Numbered from the stretch's first letter, positions 1-12,387 are shown. The stretch: DNA of 64,000 bases from Cardinalis cardinalis (GCA_014549065.1 JACDOX010000004.1:2187897-2251896), one strand, 5' to 3'. Notes: generated by a model not told the origin, from the sequence alone. Numbers and translations: made by a program.

Positions 1-153
1 TTTTGTTTCAGTATAACAACAGTCATATTGATCAATATGCATAGTTGGATGACAAATTATTATGTTGGAAATTACTTATCAAATACATAATGTTAAACAA
101 AGTNCTAATATTATTATTGGTTGTTTTTAAATTTCAAACAAACTTAGAATAAA

Positions 154-173
154 TTATATATATATATATACAC
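154..173. repeat. (AT)n dinucleotide run
   Basis: A short uninterrupted run of alternating A and T lies just before the LTR-like segment. It is simple sequence with no coding meaning and may be length-polymorphic. Confidence 0.85.
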
Positions 174-179
174 ATAAGT

Positions 180-632
180 GCTCCCTAGACTTATTCCTGA
201 GGCCTTGCACCACAGGACTGCACATGACACGAAGTGATGCAACAGACGCAGAGTTTGCTGCAAGAGGTGGTGTCAANCTGACCCCCATCCCCCACTGGAG
301 GAGGTACCTGGACATTCCCTCCTGGCCTAAACATCTCTAACCCATCAGATCCTATGCTTTTGGAGGGACCCTCACCACCAAGAAAACCAGCTGGAGGGGA
401 TCATCGGGATGACAATTAAGNCCACAGAGTGGTGAAATTTTCTTTAATCTGCCTCTGTCACTATCCTTCTGTACCCCCACTTCTTTTTTCACTTCTTTTT
501 CGTTATTTTTTTCTGTCTCTGCCATATTTACTATTAAATAAAATCCATGACATTCCNTTTGGCATATGATCCTGTTTGCACCTTAATTTGGGCAGAGGCA
601 TTTTTAATATTTTTAAGAACTTGATCATAACA
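180..632 (+). mobile_element. Probable ERVL-like LTR (solo, eroded)
   Basis: This segment is richer in GC than its flanks and has LTR architecture. A pyrimidine-rich stretch at about 470-530 is followed by AATAAA at 537-542 and a downstream segment with a GGGCAGAGGCATTTT-type motif near 590-605. A possible LTR end in ...ATAACA lies at about 632. The order (polyadenylation signal, short U5, terminal CA) and the wording resemble avian ERVL LTRs as I remember them. The 5' boundary is a guess, and no target duplication was found. No gag or pol sequence adjoins it, so it would be a solo or truncated LTR. It could instead be an unrelated GC-richer segment with a chance AATAAA. Confidence 0.5.
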
Positions 633-1799
633 CCCTCATAAAAAATTTCTTCTTTGTTTCAAGCTTGATTGTAATTTGTTTTAGTTAAAACCTTTACCCC
701 ATGTCCTGTGGCTATAAAAATGTCTTCTAAAAACTGTGTCCAAAATTTTAATGAAAATNTGGAGGTGTTTCAGCTGAAAAAATCTCGTACAAACCTTTGA
801 AATAATCAAATCACAGTATTTGGGCAGTAATATTCCCCATATCATGCAACAGATTTTCTCACAACAAATATTTATTTAAAAAAAAGCTTCAAAAATATTT
901 TCATTCTGAAAGTCCATTGAAACNGTGATAGTTTTAATTAGTTTACTTCTGCTAGCCTTCTTTCGNGATATGACTGAAAGCTACTAATATATTTTCCAGT
1001 ATTGTGGCAGAATAACATATTTATGTAACATTTTTTTTCCATTTTTCTTGTGCAAATTGAATCCTGGGTAGGTATTTGTGTCACTCTTCAATTGACTCAT
1101 AGTGTTCAATATACTTGGAGGGTACAGATTGCCATTTCAAAGTTAGGGCAATTAATTAAACTACCATCACCATTTAACTTTTACCATCTCCTCCAAATTC
1201 CACTTTCCTCCACTTTTCTTCTTGTGAAAAGAATGATAAACAAGATCAAGGATTAAAGATTAAATTACAAAATGCTGCCATAGTTTTCTTTCTTTGTTTG
1301 TTTGCTTTTCTTTCTATTAACTTTGCAGGATTTTGTTCCGGTCTTTTGTCACCACTCTACTCCACCTGGAATCACAGCCAGTCTTCTCTTTCTGAAGCAG
1401 AGCTCCCTTTCTCTCTCCAAACTCTTATCACAGGCAAACAACCTCCCTTCAGGAGCAGAGACTTTGACAGTCCCCCCTGGATTCTGGTTCTGAGCAACCA
1501 TTTTTTCTTTTTTTTTCCTACAACTGAGCCTGTTCTTTGCTCTGAACTTGCAACATCCTGTGCACATCTATTTTTATTCACTCAGATCAGGAGACACAAT
1601 GTAAATCCACATAATCAGCCAGTTCTCTCTAAGTTCAAGCACATTGAGAATGACAACCATCTCAACAGTTGCTCCTTTCAATAGTCCCTTTAAGAGGTAA
1701 GGAAAAGCTTGAGGAATTGGGACTCATTGAGTGTGTTGTGTTATATAAAGAGGCCATTTTTTAAAGTTAGCTTTTTTCCCCAGAAAATGAGCTCAAGGA

Positions 1800-1840
1800 G
1801 TATATCAAAGTCTGAATATCACACAGTATATCAAAGTCTG
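1800..1840. repeat. Spaced direct repeat, 15 bp, period 26
   Basis: The word GTATATCAAAGTCTG occurs at 1800-1814 and again, identically, at 1826-1840. The spacing suggests a small local duplication whose intervening bases have diverged. There is no sign of function. Confidence 0.8.
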
Positions 1841-2415
1841 TTTAGTTCATCGCTATTATCTGCAGATTGTTTCTTCTATAAATGAATGAAGCATCACCTC
1901 CGAACAAATCACTTTCTAATATTGCCATTATTGAGAAAAATGGTCTGCAAAAAACATTGCAGAATGCTTCTTTGGACAATATTTAGTAACAGTCTGAAAC
2001 AAAAGATTAATTTATTCTCATACATCTGTTTTCTTCCTGTGACTTAAATAGNCTATGGACTAATACAATGCTTCACTTTCAAAAACTGAATCTGTGTAAA
2101 ATCAATCTATCACAGCTTTTCTCATTGCAAGGAATAGCGCAGTGANTAATGTTTTCACAGGTATTTCATGCATTGTTAGGGCCAAACTCAGGAAATCACA
2201 AAACTTTATTTGATTTGTGGAGCAGATGTGCATCAATAAACTGCGTCTAAGTGTTGAGTTTTGACATCAGATTTTTTTACTGAGACACTGGGAAACAAAT
2301 ATTTGAAGGGGATCTTCCAGCACCTTTTATTAATTACNCTCTCTGAAATGTCAAATATTTTTAAAACTCAAAAATCGGATATTATTAAAACACAATCAAG
2401 AATGAACCTTTTAGA

Positions 2416-2572
2416 TGGGAAAAAACAAACCCTCCCCCCAAAAAACGCCAAAAACAAAAACAAAAAGTCCCAAATATTGAAAAAGACAAAAAAANCCCAA
2501 AAAAATCCAAACAAACAAACANAAACTAAAAAACCACAATCAATCAAATAAACAAACAAATCAACCAAAACC
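2416..2572. repeat. A-rich / (CAAA)n low-complexity tract
   Basis: The plus strand is almost entirely A and C here, with many CAAA and CAAAA units interrupted by short C runs. It gives spurious Lys/Asn-rich or Phe/Leu-rich open frames on the two strands. It may be the degenerated tail of an old retroposon, but no element body is recognisable beside it. Confidence 0.85.
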
Positions 2573-3764
2573 ACCAGGCTCTAAAAGAGATAGAGTAGGC
2601 TTAGGAAATAAACCACTACCTAGCATTAAAGTACAAGAATATCACCTCCCTTCTTGTGTCTTTTCTCTGTAATGTTCTCTTTTCCAAGTTTCCTCCCATC
2701 TACCACTTATGAGTTTTTCTGGTTTGCAACNAAATCTATAAACTCCTTATTGAGCCTTGGGAAAAGTTTCTTTCTATATAAATTTTGTTATCTGTACATA
2801 ATTGGCTGGAAAAAGTTTAGAATTAATGGCTTAGAACTGCAAAACCTTTCCCTACTACTACACTTGGCTGCTGTCTATCAATAAATCAGCTTAGGTACAA
2901 GGACTAGGCTAGATTAATTAACATCTAGTTTTATTAAGACTTGTTTTGAATTGTCTTTACAGAACATGAATGTATGGAACATTGATGTATCCCAAATCAA
3001 ATTCGATATTATTGACTTCTCCCTGATGCTTGTTAGTACTGCCAGAGTAGAGAGAAATATGTGTTAAAAATGAAATTAAAATAAGAATTTTTTTTTAAAA
3101 GTAGACATAAAGCTTGCATAAAATTAGATGAATCTGCTTCTCTTGCTCTACTTGTAATTATAATTTCACGCCGTTTGTTTTTGTGCAGAAGCAATGCCTG
3201 TTGGATCATATTAACTTGCATGTAGAAGTGTGAGCAATCAAATCCTATTAATTTCAGAGAGGATTCTTAAAGGAGAATCTTTAGTTGATGTAAATTAATT
3301 AAACCTTTTATGACAACACTAGNAAAAATAGATGTTATTAAGAGCAAAATTTGTAAGCATAAGGAAAGAGAGAGGAGCAGAGCTGGTAGCAATGGTCTGT
3401 TACAGTCTCAGGGCCTTTGCCTTCATCAGATGTTGTCAACTGCAAATTCAATTGAGGAAGAACTAGTCCTCTATCCCAAACTGTAGGAGCAACAAAGTAT
3501 AACTTCACTGCAGAGCAGGAGGAAGCCCTCTGATACCCAAGCCANTTCACCAGAGGATCTTATACATCCGTGTTGCAAAACCAAGAGTTCCTGCAACACC
3601 TGTTTTGTCACCCATTTAATTTCTACTACAGATATAAGTCTGCAAACATCAGCATAAAGATATAAAAACCTTGCATTATATTGACAGAGCTGAAGCAAAT
3701 TTTGTTCTGATGATTCTGACTCACTAAATATAATAATTTTGACAGGGATAGAAGGCTTTTTTTT

Positions 3765-4075
3765 TGTTTTTTTTAGCAGCTTGTATGGTGTTATGTTGTG
3801 CTTTTGTGATCAAAACAGTGTTGATAAGACATTAATTTTTTAGCTGCTGCTGAACAGTGCTAGCAGAGCACCAAAGTCTTTTCTGCTTCTCACACTACCC
3901 TGACAGTGAGTTAGCTGAAGACACACAAGAATTTGAGGAGTAGACAACTGGGATAGCTGACCTACCCTGACCGAAGGCATACTCCACAACATATATCATA
4001 GTCAGCAATAAAACTGCAGGGAAGATGGAGGAAGAGGGGGTGTTCAGAATTACTGTGGAATCATGCTGAGAAATC
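3765..4075 (+). mobile_element. Probable endogenous-retrovirus LTR U3 fragment
   Basis: The stretch from the GCTGCTGCTGAACAGTGCTAG motif near 3843, through CTTTTCTGCTTCTCACACTACCC (about 3879-3901), to the purine-rich GGAAGATGGAGGAAGAGGG near 4020-4040 follows, in order, the U3 of a common avian ERVL-type LTR as I remember it. A degraded TATA-like CAGCAATAAAACTG (about 4004-4017) sits where the promoter is expected. Downstream R/U5 sequence is not recognisable, so the copy is 3' truncated or decayed. There is no internal retroviral coding sequence. The assignment rests on memory of the family and needs a library search. Confidence 0.5.
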
Positions 4076-7000
4076 TATTTAACATTTTGGTGTCAAAAGC
4101 TCATGACAAGTTTGTGTTTACACTGCTGTACTCTTAAAAGCAGTTACATACTACAAAAATTCCTTGTATTTGGCGAATATGAGCATTAAAANCTACATCA
4201 ACCTCTATTGCTAAAGTTACTGGAATGGCAACAATTTCAGTTTTTAAAACATCNCAAGTAATATTAAAAAAATAAATTAAAAAAAAGAGAGGCAAGCAAT
4301 ATCCAGAAATTGTTTCACAGTGCCAGAAGTCACTGTCAAATCATGTTATAATAGATTTCAAATGCAAAAATAACTTTGTTCTTTATGCAAGCAGTATATC
4401 TAATAATTATTTTCCCTACTGAAATTTTGTACAGNAGGATAATACACAGGTCATTTGATTGTTTTTTACTGGAAATAANAATGAAGAATGCAGACCATTA
4501 CTTACCACTTCATAGTAGCTCAAATGTTCAAAATTGTTTTCCCAGTACTTTTTTGAGAATACTCTTACTTGAGAAGATAGGTGNGCCACATTTTCACTTA
4601 AAAGTTCAAATGTCAATTATCTAGCCTTTCGATCAGCATTTGCACAAATTGGACTAGGCAGCTTGAGTGATTTGGCTCCTAATGGACTGCAGTATCAGCA
4701 CAGACAAAGCAGAAGAATAGCACAGGATTCATGGCCATAATTATTCTTGCAAGTTGCTTCACTCCACTAGCCAGAGTGTTAAAAAGCTTAACTTCTAGAT
4801 ATACACAACTCCCTGATTAAAATTTAGTCATCAAAAATATCCTGTGGCACCTGGGAATTGTTTCAAAGATTATTTATCACCCNTGCTAACACATATTATC
4901 AGTAGCCCTATATGGTTAAGTTTAATTTCCAGCCTTTGAAACGGTTATATTTCTTTATTTTATGCACAAGCAAGACTTCTTTTTCTTCACAGGCAGGAAC
5001 AAAATCATTCCCTAATCTTTGTACTACCTGCCTGCTTGAGAACTAGTTTTCAAACACAAGGTGTTGAGATTGAATTTTCACACTTACTTACTAAGCTATT
5101 GTGGTGACAGATTTGNGTCCAACAGCCATCTCTATCTCCACTGGTGCAGCATCTCACCAGGAACATTCCCTGAGAATTATTTCTGTGACCAGGGAGTCAT
5201 TGCTGAACTCCCCAGTTGCATCAGGGCCACTTCTTTCAGACCTTCTCTTCAAAGGTAGAATGTGTCAGGCTAGAAAAGTTGCGTTGCAAAAGCAAAGCTA
5301 AGCTTCACCTTGTATGAATTTCTAGAAATTAAATTATTTTTCCTTAACTCAGCAACATAAATAACACTTTGAGATAATTTTCTTCCTCATTTTTCCTGTT
5401 ACATTGGACTCAATTTTTGTGAAATAATGCAAAATCTTTTCANGATCTTTCTTGTGTTCTGCATTTTCTTACAGTTTTTGTATTGTTCTGGTATGAGTTT
5501 TAGTTGGGATTTTTTGTTTAGTTTGTTTTTGTCAGAGGAAAAGTTCTGATTGCTAACTTTTGGGTTTAACTTGTTAAATAATCACTTTAATTTTTAAATG
5601 GCTGAATAAATATCATAGCTGCAAATCCAACTCTTAGGAAAATTTCTGGGAAAATTCTTCAGCACTGGCAAAATCATACCCTTCTTCACTTTCAAAATAG
5701 CTATTCAGTAATTTATGATTTTTTTTTTAAACTACTACCTCATCCAGGGAAAGATAGTTTAATTTTCTTTTTTTTTGTTTTTATTAAGTAAATGACATTT
5801 AAGACAAAGGTACAGTAGAAACAGTACTGTTTAAAGTTATGGTCAACTTCAGTTTACTCAGATTCTGACATCCATAGAGGTACTTAATTAATGTCAACAT
5901 ATCCTTCTGGTTATGACCTCTTCAGTAGTCAAATTGGGTTTTGACACAGTATCTCTTAAGACACATATTTTTATGCTTAATCACTTTCACTGCTCATCTC
6001 GGGAACCTTTTTAACTGTTTCACCATNCTTTCTTCAGTATCATCAACTGAATTATAGGATACAAATAAATTAGATATTACACTAGCATTATAACTTTTCT
6101 TGCTCCTATTAAATTTTCTCACTTATTTGTAAAACAAGAAAAAAAATAGAGCAAATAAATTCTCTCTCCCTGCCACATCACTGCACTAGATATTCCTGTT
6201 AAATAGATTATCTGTCACCACTTTTTCAAAATTTGCTTCTCAAGATAGACTACCTTCTTATCCCCATACACATCCTCTACTCTATTCATATTTCAGTGAC
6301 ATTACTTCCTTTACAGTGGAAAACATACTGTTAGCTCACACATTGCCAGCTCACAGTCANTAGTTTTTGAGGTGATATAATGAACAAAATATGATGGGGA
6401 GGGTGGGGAGCTGTAGCATATATAGTGATTGCAATTTGAACACTTTTAATTTCTTACCAAAATCTCTAGAACCGAATCATTAGAAATTTGTAGCACAAAC
6501 TGCAGAAAATCTTTTATTTTACTCATCTCATGGCTTTTTGATTAATCTCAGTCCTTGGAAATTTTATGTTAAATGAATATTTACTTTTTCTGTCTTTTAT
6601 TCCANTCTCAAATAGTTTACTAGTCCAGCATCTCAAACATGAGTCTTTGTTTCTACAGAAATTGAAGATATCTAAACTNATTATTTTTTTTCCCCTTGCA
6701 GGAGAAAAAAAAGTGTAGTGGGTTAATGATCCATAAAATAATAGTACTAAAAAAGAAATTTAAAAAAAGCCAATTTCCTCTTCCTTAGCCTATAATTTTT
6801 TCTGATTCTTGGCAGCCAGATTCACATTTTCTTGATTTTGTGGTTATGTTGCTTTCTGAATCTACTTGAGTTTTCCTCTGCAGAACTAGCTTTTGTTTCA
6901 GGATTTTATTTGAAAAGAACAGACATAAAGCTGTAAAATTTCTCTGTCCTTACCATAGCAGAAGATGTCAAAGACTCCCTTTTTCACAAGTGACTTTCAG

Positions 7001-8509
7001 TATTTGCTGCATATACCAAATCAGTATCCGTTCCTACCAAAAGAATATCACGCACAACGAATTTCACATTGAAATAAACTAAAAATNAGACTTTACTGTT
7101 GGAACACTGGTGCAGTACACAGATTTGTCTAGGATGATTTCACAGCCATAAAATAATTTTAAAATTTTTGTACACAATTACGTATTAATGGGATTGTTCT
7201 GTATATCTATCGTATATTTAAAATAAGACTTCTCTCAATCGCTAAGGATCAGTACTGAAACTCAACTTATGAGTAGCATATTCAGCAATCATACAGTGCA
7301 CTAGGGATTTTTCCAGAAATCCCAAAGACAAATTAATGATGCTNTGGTTTACAGACTCTTCCTGTCCATCTGTGTATTGAAATATTACGTTGTAGAATAG
7401 ACAAGTGAGTAAAAAAAAAATAACAATGAGAAGTCTCTACACCATTTCCATAAAATGAGCAAGATCTTTCCAGTATATCAGGAAGTGAAAACTGGTTTTG
7501 ATTTGAAAATTGTAAGTCAAATTTACCTGCCCAAATATAAATTTCCACATATATACCACTAAGCAATAAAACGTATGTTTTTATCACCACAGGAGAGAAT
7601 GTGCCAGTTTCAGACTATTATTAATGCTACCTAGAGTAAATATCTAAAAATCTATGGATAATAACCTCACAAATGTCTTCCTTTTCTCCACTAGCATGGG
7701 AGACAAATATGTACAAACTAATACAAAGTAAAGCCCCCTACACTCTCGTAGAATATTTTTTATTATTATTTATTAACTTCTAAAATAATTTTAAAGTAAG
7801 ACATCCTGTACAGGACATGGTTTTGCAGATTCACCTTACGCAATGAGTTCAGAATCTCAGTAGGAAGAAAAATGAAANTGCATCTTCTGACTAAGTCAAA
7901 TGTTAATTTCTGGAAGATGATGTCATTTANCAAAGGAACATGCCTTTAAGAATTTGTTTTACACTTAAGTGTCCTGATGATCACATACCTAAATTTTCAA
8001 NGTACCACGGGAAGCTGAGCAATTAAAGATCTGTTAGACCTTTCATTTTTNCCTGGATAAGGAATGGAATCCAGTTTCTTCTGCTCCTGGGACTCTAAAT
8101 CAAAGCTATTCTGTAGATGACATTTTTATTACAATCATTCTTAGTTTGTCTTAAGACAAACCATTGTGAAATTTTTTACAAAAAGAAAAAACTTCAGCAG
8201 GAAGGGCTAAGAAAAACTTGCTAAAAATATCTGTTTNCTCTTGCAAAAGTTTTCGAATTACAACATGAAATATTGGGAAGACACATACAAAAGTCTTTAC
8301 TCCATGTCAGCTTTCTGATTTTGGCTGTACTCATATTTTAGATGACCATGTACCTCTGGGAGTAAGATATGGAAATCAGGAGATGAACACTAATAATGTA
8401 TCCTTTGCTTTTCGCAATGGACACCAAAGTCTANGAAAAGCTACTGCTTAGTTTGATATTTCTTATTCCATTTTGCAAAAGAAAACCTCACAAATTCTCC
8501 ACACATTCG
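4076..8509. other. Noncoding AT-rich sequence, no gene seen
   Basis: No gene or recognisable repeat body was found in this 4.4 kb. There are short homopolymer tracts (for example T-rich near 5715-5780) and many single ambiguous bases, but no long repeat, no codon-biased frame and no RNA gene signature. It may hold unrecognised ancient repeats. Confidence 0.65.
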
Positions 8510-8751
8510 CAGAGTCACAGTATCGCTGAGATTGCATAGGACTGCTGGAAATCACCTAATCTTCCAACGGCCTGCTCAAGGAAAGCCAGGTACAAAGTTT
8601 ACCTAGGACATTGTCCAGTTTTGGATGCATCCAAGGATGGAGACTCCACAACCTCTTTGGGCAAAAAATTTCAGTATTTAGCCATTCTAGCAGTAGAAAA
8701 GAATTCTCTTACATATAAGCAGAATTTCTTGTATTTCNGCTTGTGGCCAGT
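8510..8751 (-). mobile_element. CR1 LINE 3' end, antisense (part 1 of 2)
   Basis: Read on the minus strand this is the 3' terminus of a CR1 non-LTR retrotransposon. On the plus strand it begins with AGAGTCACAGTATCGCTGAG, the complement of the CR1 tail octamers. It continues through AGACTCCACAACCTCTTTGGGCA (about 8641-8663), a hallmark of the CR1 3' region. The copy is interrupted at about 8751 by a solo LTR and resumes at about 9405. It is 5' truncated, as most CR1 copies are, and encodes nothing intact. The plus-strand open frame 8621-8884 that crosses this junction is a by-product. Confidence 0.85.
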
Positions 8752-9226
8752 TGTTAGGATGGATGAAAGTTTGACAAGAAAGTCTCACAGATATGTACAC
8801 TTGGCGAAAAGATTTTTCAATGTAGAATCTGAAGAAGGAGTAGAAATGAAAGCAAGTTTTGATATAAAAGAAGAGAATTGCTGAGCCAGTCTTACTGGAT
8901 AACCTAAGAAGCAAAGGGTATGTCAGTTAGAAGGTGTTTTTATGACTTAGAGCAAAGGATAAACCCACCTCAAACAGAAGAATTTTTTACCAAGCAGAGA
9001 GCACAGGCAAACAAGCCTGNCGATGTTGCAAGTAGAAAAAAGGTCTCTGAATTTTCCACTGCAAGAAAACAAAAAAACAGCTTCTAGCTTAAACTGTAAC
9101 ATACTTAGTTTTAGTGATTGGANAATAGTAACAGAAATATGGTAATTATAGTAGTTATGATAGGCTATAGGTAAAAGTAAAGATATAGACTGGTTCTTAA
9201 GTATTAAGATGCCCAGCAAAGAAAAG

Positions 9227-9233
9227 TATATAA
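9227..9233 (+). promoter_or_regulatory. TATA box of the solo LTR
   Basis: TATATAA lies about 120 bp upstream of the LTR's AATAAA, as expected for the U3 promoter. The match to the consensus is intact, but whether it still drives transcription is unknown. Confidence 0.6.
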
Positions 9234-9345
9234 TGCACTGTAACCAAAACTAAAGGGTCTTCAGGCTTGTCTACAGCTGGAGTTCACAGCTGTAGGCACA
9301 GACTCTGTCACCCATGACCCTGGACTACTGTAACATCCTGGATGC

Positions 9346-9351
9346 AATAAA
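9346..9351 (+). terminator. Polyadenylation signal of the solo LTR
   Basis: AATAAA is placed about 55 bp before the LTR's 3' end, consistent with the R/U5 region. It is the expected retroviral polyadenylation hexamer. Confidence 0.6.
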
Positions 9352-9404
9352 CTGCATTTTGAAGAGCCTCTTGTCATCCTACATCTCTTGTTATGGTTCT
9401 TACA

Positions 9405-9700
9405 CCCAATGACTCTTGTTCATATGCTGAACATTACTTTAAAANATCCTGGCTCCATCCTCTTTACTTTCCATGATGAGGTACTTATAGAGATTGCTTA
9501 TTTGTGCCTTATCCTTCTCTTCTTCAGGCTGAACAAGCCCAGATCTGTCAACCTTAAGCTGTGTGACAGATACTCAAAGCCTTCATCTAGCCTTTTGGTA
9601 GGCTTTCAGCAGCATGTCCTTGTGTCACTTGTACTCAGGAGCCCCGAAACACCATAGTGATCCAGATGTGGTCTTNGATAAGACTTTTCAGACTGAATGA
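9405..9700 (-). mobile_element. CR1 LINE, antisense (part 2 of 2)
   Basis: This continues the CR1 copy broken by the solo LTR. Plus-strand landmarks are GGCTCCATCCTCTTTACTTT (about 9450-9469), CTTCAGGCTGAACAAGCCCAG (about 9522-9542) and ATCCAGATGTGGTCTT near 9660-9675. All lie in the order expected for the reverse complement of the CR1 reverse-transcriptase C-terminus and 3' region. The element fades out near 9700, its 5' truncation point. No open reading frame survives. Confidence 0.85.
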
Positions 9701-12070
9701 AATGCTTAGTTAAATTTATATATCAGCTCTCAATACAGCCACTGAGCCAAGAAGCAATAACTGACATCATGCCTTAAAGGAAACACTGTAACCACTAAGT
9801 AATTAGGAGAAGTTAATATCCTATGATGAATAACTGAGACTCAAAAGCAGTGATCAGTCATACCCCAGCAGTCTTGCCTTGTAAAGTCTTATAAAAGCCA
9901 ATGAAACAAACACTCAAGATTCACCTTTGGCCTTTCATATCAATATNCAAGCAATCCTATGATTTTGAGCTTGACAGCTGACAAAATATATTCCATCCTA
10001 AGGACTCTCTTCACCATGGTGCATAAATGGGCCTGCCTTCAAGAACAGCCATTAGCACACCACATGACAGANTTTCATGGTCTTGGGTAACACACANTTA
10101 GGGGATGTAAAGATGCCCTTTATTTCAAGAAGGCCAGTAATNACCTTTAGATGTCTGAAGAGCTGCTAAATTTGAAGATGTATCCAGGAGTTAGCATTAG
10201 ATGCAAATAAAGGGAAGGAAAATGTGTCATTTACAAAAAATAACAGTGCTAATGTTTCGTTGATATGCTTTCAATCTACAACTATTGGGAAAAAAAAGGA
10301 GGTTTATCATTGCAACTCTAAGCTACAGATTTTATACAAAAGACAATTATTAAGGCTATTATTATTTATTAATTTAGTCTTAAACGTTGCAGTTTTCTAC
10401 AACTTCCAATTAACACACTAGTATTCGTTTACCACTGTAGGGCATCACTGACAGCTGCAAAATGAAGATCCAACTAGATGTTGGCAGACATGCCCAGAAA
10501 TGAAATGTTGCCCTGGGTTACAGCTACAGTCTAATTTTGACTGACGGGTGAGTTTGNTTGGTTGTTCTTTGATCATTATTGGTTGATCTTATTTAAAATT
10601 TTATTGATATGAATCCTTTCATTATCATTTACCTTCTACCTTTGTGTTTTACTTTTCATCCTGCAGTAATTTTGTCTTGCCAAGAAGCCGTCATGTTTAC
10701 CTTGCCATTTGCATTTATCCAGGGCCACTTCCAATGTTTTTTCCCAGAAAGACAGTTGCTAGCTCATACAGTGTCTATCACGTTGCCCTGATCTTTTCTG
10801 CAAGCNCAAACCAGAGACNTTCAAAAGTCCTCCTTTTTTGCTTTGCTACACTAGTAGCTTATGAACTGTGTCTCTAGTATTTTACTTGTGTAAATCTACA
10901 TGAGATCTACAGATTATGAGCAGCAGCAGGACTAGAAAAAGAGATTCAGTGGAGAATCTCTTGGCACAGCAACAAAAATCCTAAAAATGTGAATAATTTT
11001 GCAACTTCAAGTTTTATATCTTATTGACCTAAAAGAAAAAATATTTTTATAACATAAATGATACTTAGTGACTGTATATGTCTACAAAAGATAAATAATT
11101 CACTGATTCTGTTTAATACTGCTGAATTTTGCCATCTTGCTCATGTTAAGAGCTTAATTACCTGAGAAGACATTATGATACACATCATGTATGGCACAAT
11201 TTAAAAAAGTTATTAAAATTTTTGAAGTCAGCCTCTAAAGGCTGAGTTCAACAGGTAAAGCATTAATTCTGTAGCTGTTAAGGGACCAAATTTCTAATTT
11301 GAACTTACTGCCTTTTTTAAGAAATCAAAACCGTGCTACTTAGTTTTGGGGAAAAAAGTTTATGAAAATGATGCTTATAATCATAACAGATAAAAAAAAC
11401 CATAACAAAACCAAAAAACCACCAGAGCTTGTTTAGGTAAACAAAAAGATCCCAGTTTCCCAATGCATTTTCACACATCTCTTTTCTGGAGATCATCGCA
11501 TGAATTTTAAAGTTTTTTCATTGGCAGTTATGTTTTTCCTCACTATTGATCAAAAGTTAGTTGAAATATATCATCTTGTTGCCTGTGTTAAAAAAATTAT
11601 ATAATCCTTTAAAAAGTATTTACTTTCATCTTTTTTTCTATTCCAGATAAAAATAATGTTATGAAGAAAGTGGTGTGCATTTTGTAAAAGACAGAAAGTA
11701 TATGCCTATTTTCCTGAGTACTGGAGAGTTTGAAGAAAACCTAGAATGTATACATATTCACATGTATATTTCTCTGAGTTTTTGCAGCAGTGTTCTGTTC
11801 AGCAATAAAATGGATGGCCATCTCTGTTGTAAGCTGCAGCCTAAAAGTTTTCCAGGGAAATTTCAATTTATTCATGAAAGCATATGACATTTTTTTGATG
11901 TCTTAGAGCAAATTATAGCCTAAGAGACACCAGAACAGTGACAAACATATGGTCCATCCTACCTAATAGAATATTTTAGGCAAACGCCTGTCCTAGACAT
12001 CTCTGATTTTCATAGGCATTAGGAGAGAAGTGTCTGGACTTTTATGTTTCCAATCTAAATTAAATTTCGT

Positions 12071-12387
12071 CTTCCCTTCCCTTCCCTTCCCTCGCCTNNN
12101 NNNNNNNNNNNNNNNNNNNNNNNNNNNNNNNNNNNNNNNNNNNNNNNNNNNNNNNNNNNNNNNNNNNNNNNNNNNNNNNNNNNNNNNNNNNNNNNNNNNN
12201 NNNNNNNNNNNNNNNNNNNNNNNNNNNNNNNNNNNNNNNNNNNNNNNNNNNNNNNNNNNNNNNNNNNNNNNNNNNNNNNNNNNNNNNNNNNNNNNNNNNN
12301 NNNNNNNNNNNNNNNNNNNNNNNNNNNNNNNNNNNNNTTCCCTTCCCTTCCCTTCCCTTCCCTTCCCTTCCCTTCCCTTCCCTTCCC
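12071..12387. repeat. (TTCCC)n pentanucleotide satellite with assembly gap
   Basis: Pure TTCCC units run into a block of 240 Ns (12098-12337) and continue for about ten more units on the far side, ending near 12387. The left copy shows one interruption (CTCGCC) just before the gap. The tract is a homopurine/homopyrimidine mirror repeat, a class that is hard to sequence and can form triplex DNA. Its true length is unknown, because the gap may be an estimate. Confidence 0.95.
12098..12337. other. Assembly gap (240 N)
   Basis: A continuous block of undetermined bases with TTCCC repeat on both sides. It is probably an unresolved satellite expansion rather than missing unique sequence. Confidence 0.95.

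Larger units (their letters stand above)
633..3764. other. Noncoding AT-rich sequence, no gene seen
   Basis: No supported gene. The longest open frame (1298-1684, plus strand, 128 codons) has no recognisable domain and a Phe/Ser/Leu-rich composition typical of translated T-rich noncoding DNA. The segment contains a short spaced direct repeat (1800-1840) and an A/C-rich low-complexity tract (2416-2572), listed separately. Otherwise it is unique sequence without visible structure. Confidence 0.75.
8752..9404 (+). mobile_element. Solo LTR (ERVK-like), inserted into CR1
   Basis: A 653-bp block interrupts an otherwise collinear CR1. It begins TGTTAGGATGG and ends GGTTCTTACA, giving the TG...CA ends of an LTR. 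Promoter and processing signals are in the right order: TATATAA at 9227-9233, then AATAAA at 9346-9351, then about 50 bp of U5. The flanking hexamers GCCAGT (8746-8751) and CCCAAT (9405-9410) agree at 4 of 6 positions, which suggests a decayed 6-bp target duplication of the kind made by ERVK-class integrases. No internal retroviral genes are present, so this is a solo LTR left by recombination between two LTRs. The similarity to songbird ERVK LTRs is from memory. Confidence 0.75.

Noticed and set aside
1298..1684. 128-codon open frame, plus strand
   Set aside because: No domain; composition is typical of T/C-rich noncoding sequence, with overlapping frames on both strands.
6380..6412. G-rich run suggestive of a G-quadruplex
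   Set aside because: Only three G-runs are present (GGGG, GGG, GGGG); four are needed.
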